Positions 1-9,017 of a DNA stretch of 64,000 bases are shown piece by piece. The notes beneath the pieces were generated by a model that searched no databases, had not been told where the DNA came from, and was given only the letters and a program-made list of their open reading frames with translations. The translations under genes and the position numbers were made by a program. The stretch comes from Paraburkholderia caribensis (GTDB lineage: Bacteria > Pseudomonadota > Gammaproteobacteria > Burkholderiales > Burkholderiaceae), in assembly GCF_002902945.1 (NCBI RefSeq), contig NZ_CP026104.1, positions 62,001 to 126,000 on the forward strand, written 5' to 3'. The first letter of the stretch is position 1. Each line of letters opens with the position of its first letter.

Positions 1-4
1 GGAA

Positions 5-649
5 ATGCTCCGTCACCAGGTAGAGCACGCCTTGCGTCAGGCTATAGTGTCTGGCCGCTTCGCACCAGGTGCGCGCCTTGTGGAACGGGAGTTGTGCGAA
101 CTGCTGGGCGTGAGCCGTACCTCTATCCGCGAGGCGCTGCGCAAGCTTGAAAGCGAGAAACTTGTGAGTATCGTTCCGCATAAGGGACCGGTCGTCGCGG
201 TCATGTCGCGAGGCGAGGCGGCAGAGCTCTATGCGATCCGCGCGCTGCTCGAAGGATATGCAGCGCGCTGCTTTGCGGAGCACGCCAGCGATGCGGCGAT
301 GGAAAGCTTCGGAGAGGCGGTGCAGGCGGTGAAGACCAGTGCGCTGACCGGTGACGGCGATGGCCTGCTGAAGTCCAAGAACTTGCTTTACGATGTTTTG
401 CTCGATCACTGCGGCAATACGCTGGCTAAAGAGATACTTCGTAGCCTGTACTCGCGCGTGAGCCTTTTGCGCGCGACTTCGCTCATGCAGCCTGATCGTA
501 TGCCGGCGAGCCTCAAGGAAATCGACCGTTTATATAAGGCGCTCAAGGCCCACGACGGCGAGGCAGCCGAGGCTGCGGCCCGCAAACACGTGGAGAATGC
601 CGAGAGGGCGGCAATGCGCATGCTCAAGGATGATGCAGCGGGTGCGTGA
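5..649 (+). CDS. GntR/FadR-type (FCD) transcriptional regulator, 5' end probably outside the window
   Basis: DNA-binding regulator of the GntR superfamily, FadR/FCD branch. The winged helix-turn-helix occupies about residues 1-65, with the recognition stretch LGVSRTSIREALRKLESE; an all-helical FCD ligand-binding domain follows (ALLEGYAARCF, later RKHVENAERAA). FCD regulators usually have 10-20 residues ahead of the first helix, but here the first Met sits almost on it and the frame stays open to the window edge, so the real start may lie upstream. It precedes a decayed 3-hydroxyacid dehydrogenase on the opposite strand, its possible former target. The effector cannot be read from the sequence. 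Confidence 0.85.
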   Translation: MLRHQVEHALRQAIVSGRFAPGARLVERELCELLGVSRTSIREALRKLESEKLVSIVPHKGPVVAVMSRGEAAELYAIRALLEGYAARCFAEHASDAAMESFGEAVQAVKTSALTGDGDGLLKSKNLLYDVLLDHCGNTLAKEILRSLYSRVSLLRATSLMQPDRMPASLKEIDRLYKALKAHDGEAAEAAARKHVENAERAAMRMLKDDAAGA

Positions 650-768
650 GCAGCCGGTTGTTGTACTTCCGGTGCTGTGCCAGCCTAGTGAGCCGCGAGA
701 ATGTCTCGCCGGCCGTTACGCCTATTACGGAAACGGCACGTCCGTTTGGTCGGCCACGACTTTGGCTA

Positions 769-1600
769 TTACGGTGTGGTCGTGTCCGCTACCTGGCGTA
801 TCGCGCGCGGCTTGCCAGCGCTACAGGCATTTTCCGAAAACGGTGCGTGTGCATCCAGCTCGCGCTCGGTCTGTGTGGCGATGCCAACGGCGTTCAAGAG
901 CAGATCGAGTGGCAACCAATAGCCATAAGTGTCTGATAGCAGAAGCCTTCGAAATTTCGTCTGCGTGTTGTGGTTCGTTCCAGATATGTTACCTATCACT
1001 GCCGGATCGAGGCCGAGCTTCTTGCTAGTCAGCGGCGCTTCATGCGCGATCAGGAAGCTGGCCACCTGAACCAGATTGTCGATCGCTTTGAGCGCGCGGC
1101 AGTCACCGCTCACACCCGCATAGATCAACTTGCGGCTTATGTGACGCAGGATGGACATAACATGCGCGATATGGCTAGCGTTGCCTCCCGCGATCAGGGT
1201 TAGATCGCCGGTCACAGCCCGCCGCTGGAAAGAGGTGCATCAGCACACGCGATGCAGAGCCTAAAACTATCCGCTGCCTCAACGGTACGCGCCGGCGTTG
1301 CCAGACTCATGTAGGCGACCATGCTGCCGGGTTTGAGGTTGCGCGCGATGCCATCCTTGCTGAAGAGTACTTCGCTAACTAGGTGGCTGTTTGGAAGCGT
1401 GGTGATGACGATCAGAACTTCGTCGCCCACGGCAAGCTCGCGCTATGGTGGGCTTGCTTTTCTCTGGCAAAGCGATTTGCGATTTGCGTTGGCGCGTCTT
1501 ATCCCTTCAGCGCTTCTCTCCGCTCTGCAAGCAGAGAAGCCATGGGTCAATCTGTTGCACCGAGACCGATGCAGCCAATTCGTGCGCTTACCGGAGTAGC
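769..1600 (-). pseudogene. Decayed NAD-dependent 3-hydroxyisobutyrate/L-threonate dehydrogenase family gene
   Basis: Fragments of one 6-phosphogluconate-dehydrogenase-like enzyme lie in different reverse frames. The N-terminal dinucleotide loop reads IGCIGLGAT then a stop (about 1590-1560). The middle part at 1430-1212 reads VITTLPNSHLVSEVLFSKDG, LKPGSMVAYMS and DAPLSSGG, matching the family's mid-domain. The C-terminal part at 1215-769 reads TGDLTLIAGG and LKAIDNLVQ, with a later LLLNAVGIATQTERELDA. Frameshifts near 1440 and 1212 and at least one stop break it. Intact members are about 290-300 aa. LtnD-type enzymes are often beside FCD regulators, which fits the gene at the left edge. Family assignment is fairly sure; the exact substrate is not. 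Confidence 0.7.
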
Positions 1601-1673
1601 CCATATTGCAACCTTACGGGCTCGGCCTCGAGCCCGCGGCTAAGTCGTCGATTATACCGGCGCCCCCTAATCG

Positions 1674-3014
1674 TCAGTCGGGCAGCGGTAGGCCGAGGGT
1701 TTCGGGCATGAACCAAGGCACGATGATGCCGATCACGTAAATGCTGCCGAACAGCAGTGCTGCGTGAGGAATGCCGCCCAGAGAACGGATCATTGAACCC
1801 GCCAGTATCGGGAAGACCCAGATGACGAGGCGGGCGCCGTTGAACACGAAGCTGATGGCCGTGGCACGCACCGAAGAACGGAACAGCTCGGTCGGGTAGA
1901 TAGCCATCCATACATAGGAGCAGCCGAGGGTGAAAAATCCGCTGATGGGGGCGACCCACATCATCGTCTGCGGTGTGACTACGAAGTGGTACGTCACGAT
2001 CGTCATGGCGAGAGAGCCGGCGAAGGTTGCGCACACGAATGCACGGCGGCCGATCACGTCGACAACGAAGCCCGCCGCAAGATAGGCAACGATCGCACCC
2101 GCGGTATATATGAGGGAAACCTTGGCGCCCCACAACTGCGCGTCGGGTAGGCCCTCGCCTTGCGCAAGAGTGACGACATGTGTGGGCAGCCATGACGAAA
2201 CGGCCCACAACCCGGTGGAGGTCACCATGGAAAGCAGCAGCGAGCTCAGCAGCAGTTTGCGCGAGGTGGGGGAGGCGAGCAGTTGCTTTAGAGGGAAGGG
2301 GCGGCGGCTCGGTGTACCGTGTTCGCCGAATTCCTCCTCCACCCATTGCGCGCCTTTGACGGCTGCCGCCCACTTTTCTGATTCGTCCACGCCTCTGCGC
2401 AGATACAGGACGAAGAGCGCCGGCAACGCGCCGAGTACGAACATCCAGCGCCAGGCGTCGGGCGAGTCTGGCATCGCGCGGGAAAGCATGTACCACGCAA
2501 TGCCGGCAATGAAGGTGCCCCAACCGTAGCCGGACTGGAGAAAGCTCACGCCCTTGGCGCGCGCCCCATCCGGCCACGTTTCGGAGACAAGCGCGACGCC
2601 CGTGCTCCATTCGCTGCCCATGGCGAGCCCGGTGAGAAACCGCAGGGAGACAAGTGAGACAAATCCGTGCGCGAATGCGGTGCCACCCGAGAAGGCGGCA
2701 TACAGCAGTACGGACCAGAGCATTACCTTCTTGCGCCCCATGTAGTCCGCCACCACGCCACCAGCGAGTCCACCGATTCCCCACCCGATTAGAGTGATAC
2801 CGAGCAGGAGTCCGGCGTAGAGTCCCACACTCTTTGCCTGTGAGTTACTCAGTACCGAGTGCAGCATGGGAGTCATGATCAACAACGGCGCCATTGCTTC
2901 GTAGCCGTCGAAAATCCAGCCGAGAAAGCCACCGGCCAGCGTACGCCAGTGTGCGGGGGTGAGGCCGTCGGTCCAACGCGCGTTTCGCGTGATCGTCGTA
3001 GTGCTTTGCGACAT
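1674..3014 (-). CDS. MFS transporter, metabolite:H+ symporter type
   Basis: A 446-residue inner-membrane carrier with about 12 predicted helices. The start at 3014 is preferred over the longer frame (3107) because AGAGGAAT lies just upstream and the extension is polar and unlike the family. Helix 1 reads GGFLGWIFDGYEAMAPLLI, the intramembrane-acid signature seen in SHS/AAHS-type symporters, and loop 2-3 reads GGVVADYMGRKKVML, the MFS motif A. The central loop (about residues 230-270) is charged and cytoplasmic. The gene is divergent from the histidine kinase at 3149, with 134 AT-rich bases between them, so they may share a control region. An organic or sugar-acid anion is a plausible substrate, given the neighbouring hydroxyacid dehydrogenase remnant. 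Confidence 0.85.
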   Translation of the reverse strand: MSQSTTTITRNARWTDGLTPAHWRTLAGGFLGWIFDGYEAMAPLLIMTPMLHSVLSNSQAKSVGLYAGLLLGITLIGWGIGGLAGGVVADYMGRKKVMLWSVLLYAAFSGGTAFAHGFVSLVSLRFLTGLAMGSEWSTGVALVSETWPDGARAKGVSFLQSGYGWGTFIAGIAWYMLSRAMPDSPDAWRWMFVLGALPALFVLYLRRGVDESEKWAAAVKGAQWVEEEFGEHGTPSRRPFPLKQLLASPTSRKLLLSSLLLSMVTSTGLWAVSSWLPTHVVTLAQGEGLPDAQLWGAKVSLIYTAGAIVAYLAAGFVVDVIGRRAFVCATFAGSLAMTIVTYHFVVTPQTMMWVAPISGFFTLGCSYVWMAIYPTELFRSSVRATAISFVFNGARLVIWVFPILAGSMIRSLGGIPHAALLFGSIYVIGIIVPWFMPETLGLPLPD

Positions 3015-3148
3015 ATTTGCATTCCTCTCGATCGAAGACGTACTTAATCGGGCACTTATCTGAAGGTGCGGATGTGACGTTGCCCTAGTTATAATACGGT
3101 AATACAATCATTCAAACATTAAATTTAAGGCTAATTTCCGAGCTCGTC

Positions 3149-4570
3149 ATGCGTCTGAAACTGATCCGCCGCTCCGTGAATGAAACACCGGGCGGGGACG
3201 CTACGCGCTGGCATGTCACCGCGTTTCGTTGGCTGTGTGTGTATTCCGTTATCTTTGCGTTGTCGATACTGATGCTGTCTGGATTTGTCGGTTGGTCGAT
3301 GACAAAGCGCATCGAATTCGGTGACGACTCGCTAATCCACTGGGAGCGCATGTACTTTCATGGGATACCGAATGCGGGCATTTCCGCGGCTATACAGGCC
3401 AGGATCGCCGGCGATGGGACGCACGCGAACTACTATGGACTATTTGCCCCGAACGGCGTGCGCATCGCCGGCAACATCGCGGCGTTGCCGGTGGGGCTTC
3501 CTCCAGATACCGTGAAGCGCACCCTTCGCGCGGCCCTTGTGGTGGATGGGGTTGGTCGCGAGCCCGTCGTGAGGGCGATGGCTCTGCGTCGCTCCAACGG
3601 CAGCACACTCGTCATAGCGCGCGATTTAACCGAGCAGCTTTCGATTCGAAAGGCGATCGTCGATGCGCTCATGGGCGGCGGCCTTGCCTATCTGAGCGGA
3701 AGTTTCGCCGTGGGCCTGCTTTTAAGTTGGCGGCAACTGCGCCGTGTGCGAGCGATGAGGCATGCGACGCGGGCCATCTCGAACGGCGATCTCGAGCGGC
3801 GGCTGCCCACAGGTGGCGGCGACGAGCTCGACATGCTGGCCCACCTCGTCAATCAAATGCTTGGCCGCATCGTGAGACTGATGGGAGATGTCAAGTCGGC
3901 GTGCGACGGTATCGCTCACGATCTGCGTACGCCGCTCGCGCGGGTGCAGCTTCTGCTAGCCACGGCAAGTCGACGTACCGATGCGAGCGGTGACCGTGAA
4001 ACCGCACGGATTCTCGATGCGGCGCGCCAGGAAACCGAGCAATTGCTGGTGCGATTTCAGGCCATTCTGCGGATTTCGGAGATCGGCGCGCGGCGCCGGA
4101 AGGCGTTCGGTCCGGTCGACATGGCGGCACTGGTTCGAGACCTGTGCGAACTTTACGAGCCGCTTGCCGAAGATCGCGGCGTGGGCTGGCTCATCGACGT
4201 GAACGAGGTACCGTGCTTCGAGGGTGACCGCGCCTTGCTGTTCGAGGCCATCGGTAATTTGCTCGACAACGCCGTCAAGTTTACGCCCCCTGGCGGCACA
4301 GTGCGTGTGGGTCTCACGAACGGTAGAGAGGGCGCACTGCTTTCGATCGCAGACGACGGACCAGGAATTGCCGAAAGCGAGCGGGAACTGGTCCTGGAAT
4401 GTTTTTATCGTGCAAAGAACTCAAAAGGTGTAAGCGGCAGCGGGGTGGGCCTTAGTATCGTCGTGGCTGTGCTCGATCTGCACGGTTTCGCCTTGCGTAT
4501 CGCACAAAACGAGCGCAGCACAGGGACGCTGATGCGGGTGGAGTGCTGGGCCGCAACGCGCGACCATTGA
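3149..4570 (+). CDS. Sensor histidine kinase without a neighbouring response regulator
   Basis: A 473-residue membrane sensor kinase. One helix at about residues 28-50, a periplasmic sensor of about 120 residues, a second helix at 174-193, then a HAMP linker (ISNGDLERRLPTGGGDELDML). The H-box is GIAHDLRTPLARVQ with phospho-acceptor His257; the N-box is NLLDNAVKFTPPGG; G1 is DDGPGI and G2 is GSGVGLS, so the ATPase domain is complete. Both neighbours are MFS genes on the opposite strand and no receiver-domain gene adjoins it, so its partner must be encoded elsewhere. It is not closely similar to the kinase at 6943. The signal is unknown. Confidence 0.9.
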   Translation: MRLKLIRRSVNETPGGDATRWHVTAFRWLCVYSVIFALSILMLSGFVGWSMTKRIEFGDDSLIHWERMYFHGIPNAGISAAIQARIAGDGTHANYYGLFAPNGVRIAGNIAALPVGLPPDTVKRTLRAALVVDGVGREPVVRAMALRRSNGSTLVIARDLTEQLSIRKAIVDALMGGGLAYLSGSFAVGLLLSWRQLRRVRAMRHATRAISNGDLERRLPTGGGDELDMLAHLVNQMLGRIVRLMGDVKSACDGIAHDLRTPLARVQLLLATASRRTDASGDRETARILDAARQETEQLLVRFQAILRISEIGARRRKAFGPVDMAALVRDLCELYEPLAEDRGVGWLIDVNEVPCFEGDRALLFEAIGNLLDNAVKFTPPGGTVRVGLTNGREGALLSIADDGPGIAESERELVLECFYRAKNSKGVSGSGVGLSIVVAVLDLHGFALRIAQNERSTGTLMRVECWAATRDH

Positions 4571-4608
4571 GACAGCCACGCCGGTGCAGTTCACACATAT
4601 TCAGCACG

Positions 4609-5874
4609 TCAGGTGCCGGTTGATCGCCTCGCGATCTTCGCTTGCGCCACTTCTACACGTGAGCGCATCAGCCCGTTGCCCATCGCGCCCGCAGCCATCA
4701 GCACCGCCGTGGCCCAGAAAACCGCGCGCATGCCGACGTGGCCACCGACAAAGCCACCTATGAGCGGCCCTACCACCTGGCCAGCATACTGCGAAGACGT
4801 GGAGTATCCCAGCATGGCTCCCGCCATGCCAGATGGGACGGAATGCCGGATCACGCTCGCGATACAGGGCAAAAGGCCGCCAAGCGCGACACCCATGAGA
4901 AAGCGCAGTACGACGAGCTCCCATCCTTGCGTCACGAAGGCTTGAGGGATAAGGAGTACTGCACACGCCACGAGGCTCGCAATGATGACTTTCCAATGAC
5001 CTACGCGATCGGCGAGCTTGCCGAGTGGTGAGGCTGAGAGGACGCTGCCGAGCGCAGCACCGGACATCACAAGACCGGAGACGAAGGCCACCTGGTGAGG
5101 CTGAACGAGTTGCGCCACATAGACCGTGATGATGGGCTCAATCGACATGTTGGCCAGCATTAGAAGCATGCCAGTCAGAAGCATGGCGAACACGGGTCGC
5201 GTGTCGTTAATAGCGTTCCAGCCGCTCTTCTTACCAGCGTGGGCGGCCGCCGGCGGATCGCGCTTGATGAAAAATATGGTGGCGAGGAAGGTTGCAAAGA
5301 TAACGGCACCGACCGCATGAAACGTCGAGCGTATGCCTATGAGTGAGGGCAGGGTGCCGCCGATCAGTGGCCCTGCAACGTTGCCTGCCATGATGCCTGA
5401 AGCAAGTATGCCGAGCGCCCAGCCACAGCGCGCCTGCGGTGTTTGCGTTGCGACGAGCACCGTCGATCCAGAGGCATAGCCGCCAAGCAGCCCGGCGAGT
5501 AGCCGCAGCGCGACGAGTTGCCAGATGTTGTGAGCCGATCCCATGAGTGACATAACGATAGCCATGCCAAGACTCGCGCGCACAAGCATAAGCTTGCGTC
5601 CGTAGCGATCGGCCAGCTTGCCCCAAATGGGAGCGGTGAGTGCCGCAGTGAAGAATGTCGCACCGAATGCGACGCCCGACCACTGGACGATCGCTGCCCG
5701 ATCGCTTACCCCGAGCTCTTCGACATAGAGCGGCAGGAAGGGCAGCATCAACGTCATGGCAACGATGGTCGTGAACGAACCGCAAACACAGACCAGCAAG
5801 TTGCGGCGCCAATGCTTAAATTCTTCGGGTTGGGGAAACGCGGGAGCCGTGGTTTCCCGGATGGTTGGATGCAT
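4609..5874 (-). CDS. MdtG-like MFS multidrug efflux transporter
   Basis: A 421-residue drug:H+ antiporter of the DHA1 branch. The N-terminal half recalls E. coli MdtG: WRRNLLVCVCGSFTTIVAM, LPFLPLYVEELGV, then motif A GKLADRYGRKLMLVRASLGM and NIWQLVALRLLAGLLGG, with VATQTPQARCGWALG in the following loop. A second motif-A copy, GKLADRVGHWK, lies in the C-terminal half. It acts in the inner membrane and probably exports amphipathic drugs or a metabolite. The 5' leader holds a GC hairpin (5901-5918) and a perfect 16-bp palindrome (5959-5974), suggesting control by a TetR-type repressor that is not encoded nearby. Subfamily placement is from sequence pattern, not a search. Confidence 0.85.
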   Translation of the reverse strand: MHPTIRETTAPAFPQPEEFKHWRRNLLVCVCGSFTTIVAMTLMLPFLPLYVEELGVSDRAAIVQWSGVAFGATFFTAALTAPIWGKLADRYGRKLMLVRASLGMAIVMSLMGSAHNIWQLVALRLLAGLLGGYASGSTVLVATQTPQARCGWALGILASGIMAGNVAGPLIGGTLPSLIGIRSTFHAVGAVIFATFLATIFFIKRDPPAAAHAGKKSGWNAINDTRPVFAMLLTGMLLMLANMSIEPIITVYVAQLVQPHQVAFVSGLVMSGAALGSVLSASPLGKLADRVGHWKVIIASLVACAVLLIPQAFVTQGWELVVLRFLMGVALGGLLPCIASVIRHSVPSGMAGAMLGYSTSSQYAGQVVGPLIGGFVGGHVGMRAVFWATAVLMAAGAMGNGLMRSRVEVAQAKIARRSTGT

Positions 5875-5900
5875 GATGCGCTCCAGGTGTGCGTGAAAGT

Positions 5901-5918
5901 AGCCGCCAGCCGGCGGCT
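5901..5918. promoter_or_regulatory. GC-rich hairpin in the leader of the MdtG-like gene
   Basis: AGCCGCC and GGCGGCT form a perfect 7-bp stem around a 4-base loop, 27 bases upstream of the start at 5874. It lies in the expected 5' UTR and could affect translation or transcript stability. No U-tract follows on the reverse strand, so it is not an obvious terminator. Confidence 0.4.
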
Positions 5919-5958
5919 CTTATGCTACCGCGCGCGTGCGATGGGAGGCAGTGGTCGC

Positions 5959-5974
5959 GACATACCGGTATGTC
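5959..5974. promoter_or_regulatory. Perfect 16-bp palindrome, candidate repressor operator
   Basis: GACATACCGGTATGTC is its own reverse complement. It lies between the MdtG-like gene (start 5874, leftward) and mipA (start 6155, rightward), about 85 bases from the first start. Size and symmetry suit a TetR-family dimer. No TetR gene is nearby, so the regulator would act in trans. Confidence 0.5.
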
Positions 5975-6154
5975 TACTACCCGACTAGGTTTTGCGCTGA
6001 AACGCGCAATGTTCCCACAATGCGGACACCTTAGAATCCGGGCGATGTCTGGCACAAAGCGCCGTGCCATGTTCCCGTTGTGATTCGCTATTTCCCCTTC
6101 TGGTTGAGAAAATTGATCGGATTGCGAATCCAGCTTGCTTTCCTGGATCTTTCG

Positions 6155-6934
6155 ATGAATCTACGACTTGCTTTTTGCTTTGCCGCGGTCGCGGCAGGGC
6201 TCGGTATGACCTCATTGGCGCGTGCCGAAGACTATAAGATTACGGTGGGCGGTGGTTTCGATGTCGCGCCACGTTATCTCGGTAGCGACGAATATCACTT
6301 CATTCCCGTTCCGTATCTCAACGTCGTCACGTCATCGGGCGTCTATGTCGATACCGATCGTGGTGTAGGCTATAAGCTGCATCTGCCGCACAACTTCTAT
6401 CTCGATATGAACCTGAACTATGTTGCCGGCCGCAAAGACACTGACGAGACATTCCAAAGCGGCTCGGACGCATTGCGGGGCTTGGGCAACACACCGAGTG
6501 CCCTAGACGCGACGGTGACCGCAGGGTATCGTTTTGCCACTGTGGGCTCCCTAAGCGTTGCGGCCGATCTTCCGCTCAGCAACCGCAGCATTGGTGATGC
6601 GTGGCAGGCCGCGCTCGAAGTGCCGGTTCTTGTTGCCGGCCCGAATGTCGTAACCTCAAAGACTGTGGCTCACTTCGGTAGCCAGACCTACAACCAGACC
6701 ATGTGGGGCGTGAACGCAACGCAAAGCGCGGCGTCGGGCTACCGCCAGTACGCGGTCGGAAGCGGTTTCGATTCGGTAGATTTCGACCTCATCTGGCTTC
6801 ATCGCTTCAATCAACACTGGTCGCTGGAGACCAAGGGCGGCCTGACTCGCATAATCGGCGACGCAGCCCACAGCCCCATTGTTCAGCGCAGCTTGTCTTT
6901 GAACGTCGGTACGGTCATGGGATACTCGTTCTAG
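6155..6934 (+). CDS. MipA/OmpV family outer-membrane protein
   Basis: A 259-residue beta-barrel protein. The start at 6155 is chosen over the GTG at 6080 because it gives a clean Sec signal peptide (MNLRLAFCFAAVAAGLGM, cleavage after ARA near residue 24). The mature start DYKITVGGGFDVAPRYLGSD and the following FIPVPYLNV strand are typical of MipA/OmpV proteins, and the chain ends with an aromatic residue (GYSF), the outer-membrane sorting signal. Members were described as scaffolds for murein enzymes or as stress-induced porin-like proteins. It is convergent with the two-component genes at 6943-9017, only 8 bases apart, an arrangement that suggests they work together. Confidence 0.85.
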   Translation: MNLRLAFCFAAVAAGLGMTSLARAEDYKITVGGGFDVAPRYLGSDEYHFIPVPYLNVVTSSGVYVDTDRGVGYKLHLPHNFYLDMNLNYVAGRKDTDETFQSGSDALRGLGNTPSALDATVTAGYRFATVGSLSVAADLPLSNRSIGDAWQAALEVPVLVAGPNVVTSKTVAHFGSQTYNQTMWGVNATQSAASGYRQYAVGSGFDSVDFDLIWLHRFNQHWSLETKGGLTRIIGDAAHSPIVQRSLSLNVGTVMGYSF

Positions 6935-6942
6935 CGCGAAGC

Positions 6943-8346
6943 TTAGGCCGTCAAACGTTCCTGCCTTCCTCCCGTAGAACACGGCAACTGTACGCGGATG
7001 CCGGTGCCGCGCATGCCCGGTTCGAAGTAGCTCGCGCGGCCCCCGTGCATCATCGCGATTTCCCGGACGATGGCAAGACCGAGTCCAGCGCCGGGCGCAC
7101 TGCGTGAATAGCGAGAGAAGGACTCGAATATTTGGTCGCGCCATGCCGGTGGAATGCCCGGACCGGTATCGGTAACCTCCATCACGGCGTGGGTGGCGTT
7201 CGCTTTGACTTCGACCGCGATCGTAACGTCTTCACCGCCGTGCTTAATCGCGTTCTGTATAAGATTGACGATCAGTCGGCGCAGTGCAACGGGATCGGCT
7301 GTCATATCGACACGGTCTATCCCGCAGATGAATTCGATCTCGTGGCCCTTGCTTACGACGACCGGTGCGAGTTCGGCGAGTGTGTCGGAGACGAGCGCGA
7401 CAAAATCAAGCAAAGTCATTTGTGGGGCGATGCTCTTGATCGATTGCAGGTCGAGCAAGGAGTCGGTCAATTCGCCGAGGCGCTCGATATCCTGCTCCAG
7501 TTTAAGCTTAAGCGGACTGTCTTCCATGGCATCCAGCCGCGCCTGGATAATGGCAACTGGGGTGCGCAGTTCGTGCGCGGCGTCGGCAATGAAGCGTTCT
7601 TGCTGCGCGCGGCCCGCGTCAACACGGGCGAGTGCCGCATTGAATGCGCGTACGAGCGGAGCCACTTCGCTTGGTAATCCGGCTTCCGGCAGTCGAAGGC
7701 CACTGCGTTCGATATCGACGTAGCGCGCGAGCTCCGCAATGTCCCTTACGCGACGCACCGCGAGTGCGACGACGAGCGGGATCGTTGAAACGGCGAGCAG
7801 CAGGAGCGGCACGAAGAATGGAATTTCCAGATAATCGAGCACCATCACACCAATACCTTTCCAAGCGCGCACGAGCGGCCCGCCCCCGTAAGCGACCTGA
7901 ATGAGGCCAAGGTCGCCCCGCATGGTTCGGAGCTTGCAGGAGAGGTTGCTGTGCTCGCTGACGTCAGTGACGTCGGCCACGAAGATGCGTGGAAGACGGT
8001 TCACGATAGACAAGCAAGCGGCCGAGCTAACACCGTGCGTGACCTGCTCACCGCCCACGTCGCGTACGGCAAACCACAAGGCAGGCGCCTCGCGTTCGAG
8101 CGCGCGCAGTGCCGGGGTTTCGATGATGGCGAGATGGCCGTCAGGCGTGCGCGATACGGCACTAGCGATGACCTCGAAGGCACGCTGGTCGAGTATGTAG
8201 CCGGAAAAATTCCATTGCAGGAAAGTGCCAATTGTCAGGACGCCGGAGACGATGGCGACGAAAAGCAGTGCGAAGATGAGTGTTGCGGAGATCCGGTGCG
8301 TAATCGAGAGATTTTGCAGCACCGACAGCGAGCGAAGCTGGCTCAT
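6943..8346 (-). CDS. Two-component sensor histidine kinase
   Basis: A 467-residue sensor kinase. The ATG at 8346 overlaps the stop of the response regulator gene as ATGA, so this start is preferred to the TTG four codons upstream. Helices lie at about residues 20-42 and 176-198 around a periplasmic sensor of about 130 residues. HAMP is followed by the H-box DAAHELRTPVAIIQARLD (His258), the N-box LIQNAIKHGG, G1 DTGPGIP and G2 GAGLGLAIV. It should phosphorylate the regulator encoded by the translationally coupled gene upstream and may control the facing mipA gene. This last point is inferred from position only. Confidence 0.92.
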   Translation of the reverse strand: MSQLRSLSVLQNLSITHRISATLIFALLFVAIVSGVLTIGTFLQWNFSGYILDQRAFEVIASAVSRTPDGHLAIIETPALRALEREAPALWFAVRDVGGEQVTHGVSSAACLSIVNRLPRIFVADVTDVSEHSNLSCKLRTMRGDLGLIQVAYGGGPLVRAWKGIGVMVLDYLEIPFFVPLLLLAVSTIPLVVALAVRRVRDIAELARYVDIERSGLRLPEAGLPSEVAPLVRAFNAALARVDAGRAQQERFIADAAHELRTPVAIIQARLDAMEDSPLKLKLEQDIERLGELTDSLLDLQSIKSIAPQMTLLDFVALVSDTLAELAPVVVSKGHEIEFICGIDRVDMTADPVALRRLIVNLIQNAIKHGGEDVTIAVEVKANATHAVMEVTDTGPGIPPAWRDQIFESFSRYSRSAPGAGLGLAIVREIAMMHGGRASYFEPGMRGTGIRVQLPCSTGGRQERLTA

Positions 8347-9017
8347 CCCTGCGCACAAAGTAGATAGCCGATACCGCGCACCGGCCGGATCTCAACCCCC
8401 GCGTTGGCTTGGCTAAGTTTGCCGCGGAGCCTGGAGATGTGGGCATCGAGGGTGTTGGAGTAGAAATCTTCTCCCAAGCCATAGACGTGTGCGACGAGCT
8501 GGTGGCGTCTGACCGTCTTGTCGGCGTTTTGCATGAGTATCTGGAGGGCGAGAAGTTCACGTCGACGAAGATCGATCGTTTCTCCGCGCACGCTGACCGT
8601 CAACGACTCAAGATCGAGCTCAAGGAATCCCGCGGTTACTTTGACGGGTTGCAGTACTGGGGTACGCCTTGCCAACGCACGCAATCGGGCTGCGAGCTCG
8701 TCCATCGAGAAGGGCTTGCAGAGGTAGTCGTCGGCGCCGGCTTCGAGGCCCTCGATGCGTGCCGCCACTTCTCCCGCTGCAGTCAGAACGATGATAGGAA
8801 TGCCCGGAACGGAGTTACGGAGGTAAGGAATCGCAGTGAGCCCATCACCGTCGGGCAACGAGCGGTCCAGCAGGACAACGGTGTAATCCCATTCGCTAAC
8901 AGCGAAGTACGCATCCTGGATGCAGGGTACGCTGTCGACTCCGATGTTGCGCTTCCTCAACGCGCTTGTGACGGCGGCGGCGAGTTCGGGTTCGTCTTCG
9001 ATCATCAGGATGCGCAT
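8343..9017 (-). CDS. OmpR/PhoB-type response regulator
   Basis: A 224-residue DNA-binding regulator. The receiver domain begins MRILMIEDEPELAAAV, with acidic pocket E7/D8 and phospho-acceptor Asp51 in VLLDRSLPDGDGL; the conserved Thr and Lys are in VLTAAG and LCKPFSMDELAARL. The C-terminal winged helix has RRRELLALQILMQNADKTV and the recognition-helix region SNTLDAHISRLRGKL. The start at 9017 is chosen because the receiver fold begins there; the longer frame to 9104 adds unrelated residues. It is the first gene of a two-gene operon with the kinase. Confidence 0.92.
   Translation of the reverse strand: MRILMIEDEPELAAAVTSALRKRNIGVDSVPCIQDAYFAVSEWDYTVVLLDRSLPDGDGLTAIPYLRNSVPGIPIIVLTAAGEVAARIEGLEAGADDYLCKPFSMDELAARLRALARRTPVLQPVKVTAGFLELDLESLTVSVRGETIDLRRRELLALQILMQNADKTVRRHQLVAHVYGLGEDFYSNTLDAHISRLRGKLSQANAGVEIRPVRGIGYLLCAQG

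Noticed and set aside
1588..2784. A 398-codon reverse frame overlapping the MFS gene
   Set aside because: Arg-rich shadow of the transporter in another frame; the transporter frame has clear membrane helices and motif A.
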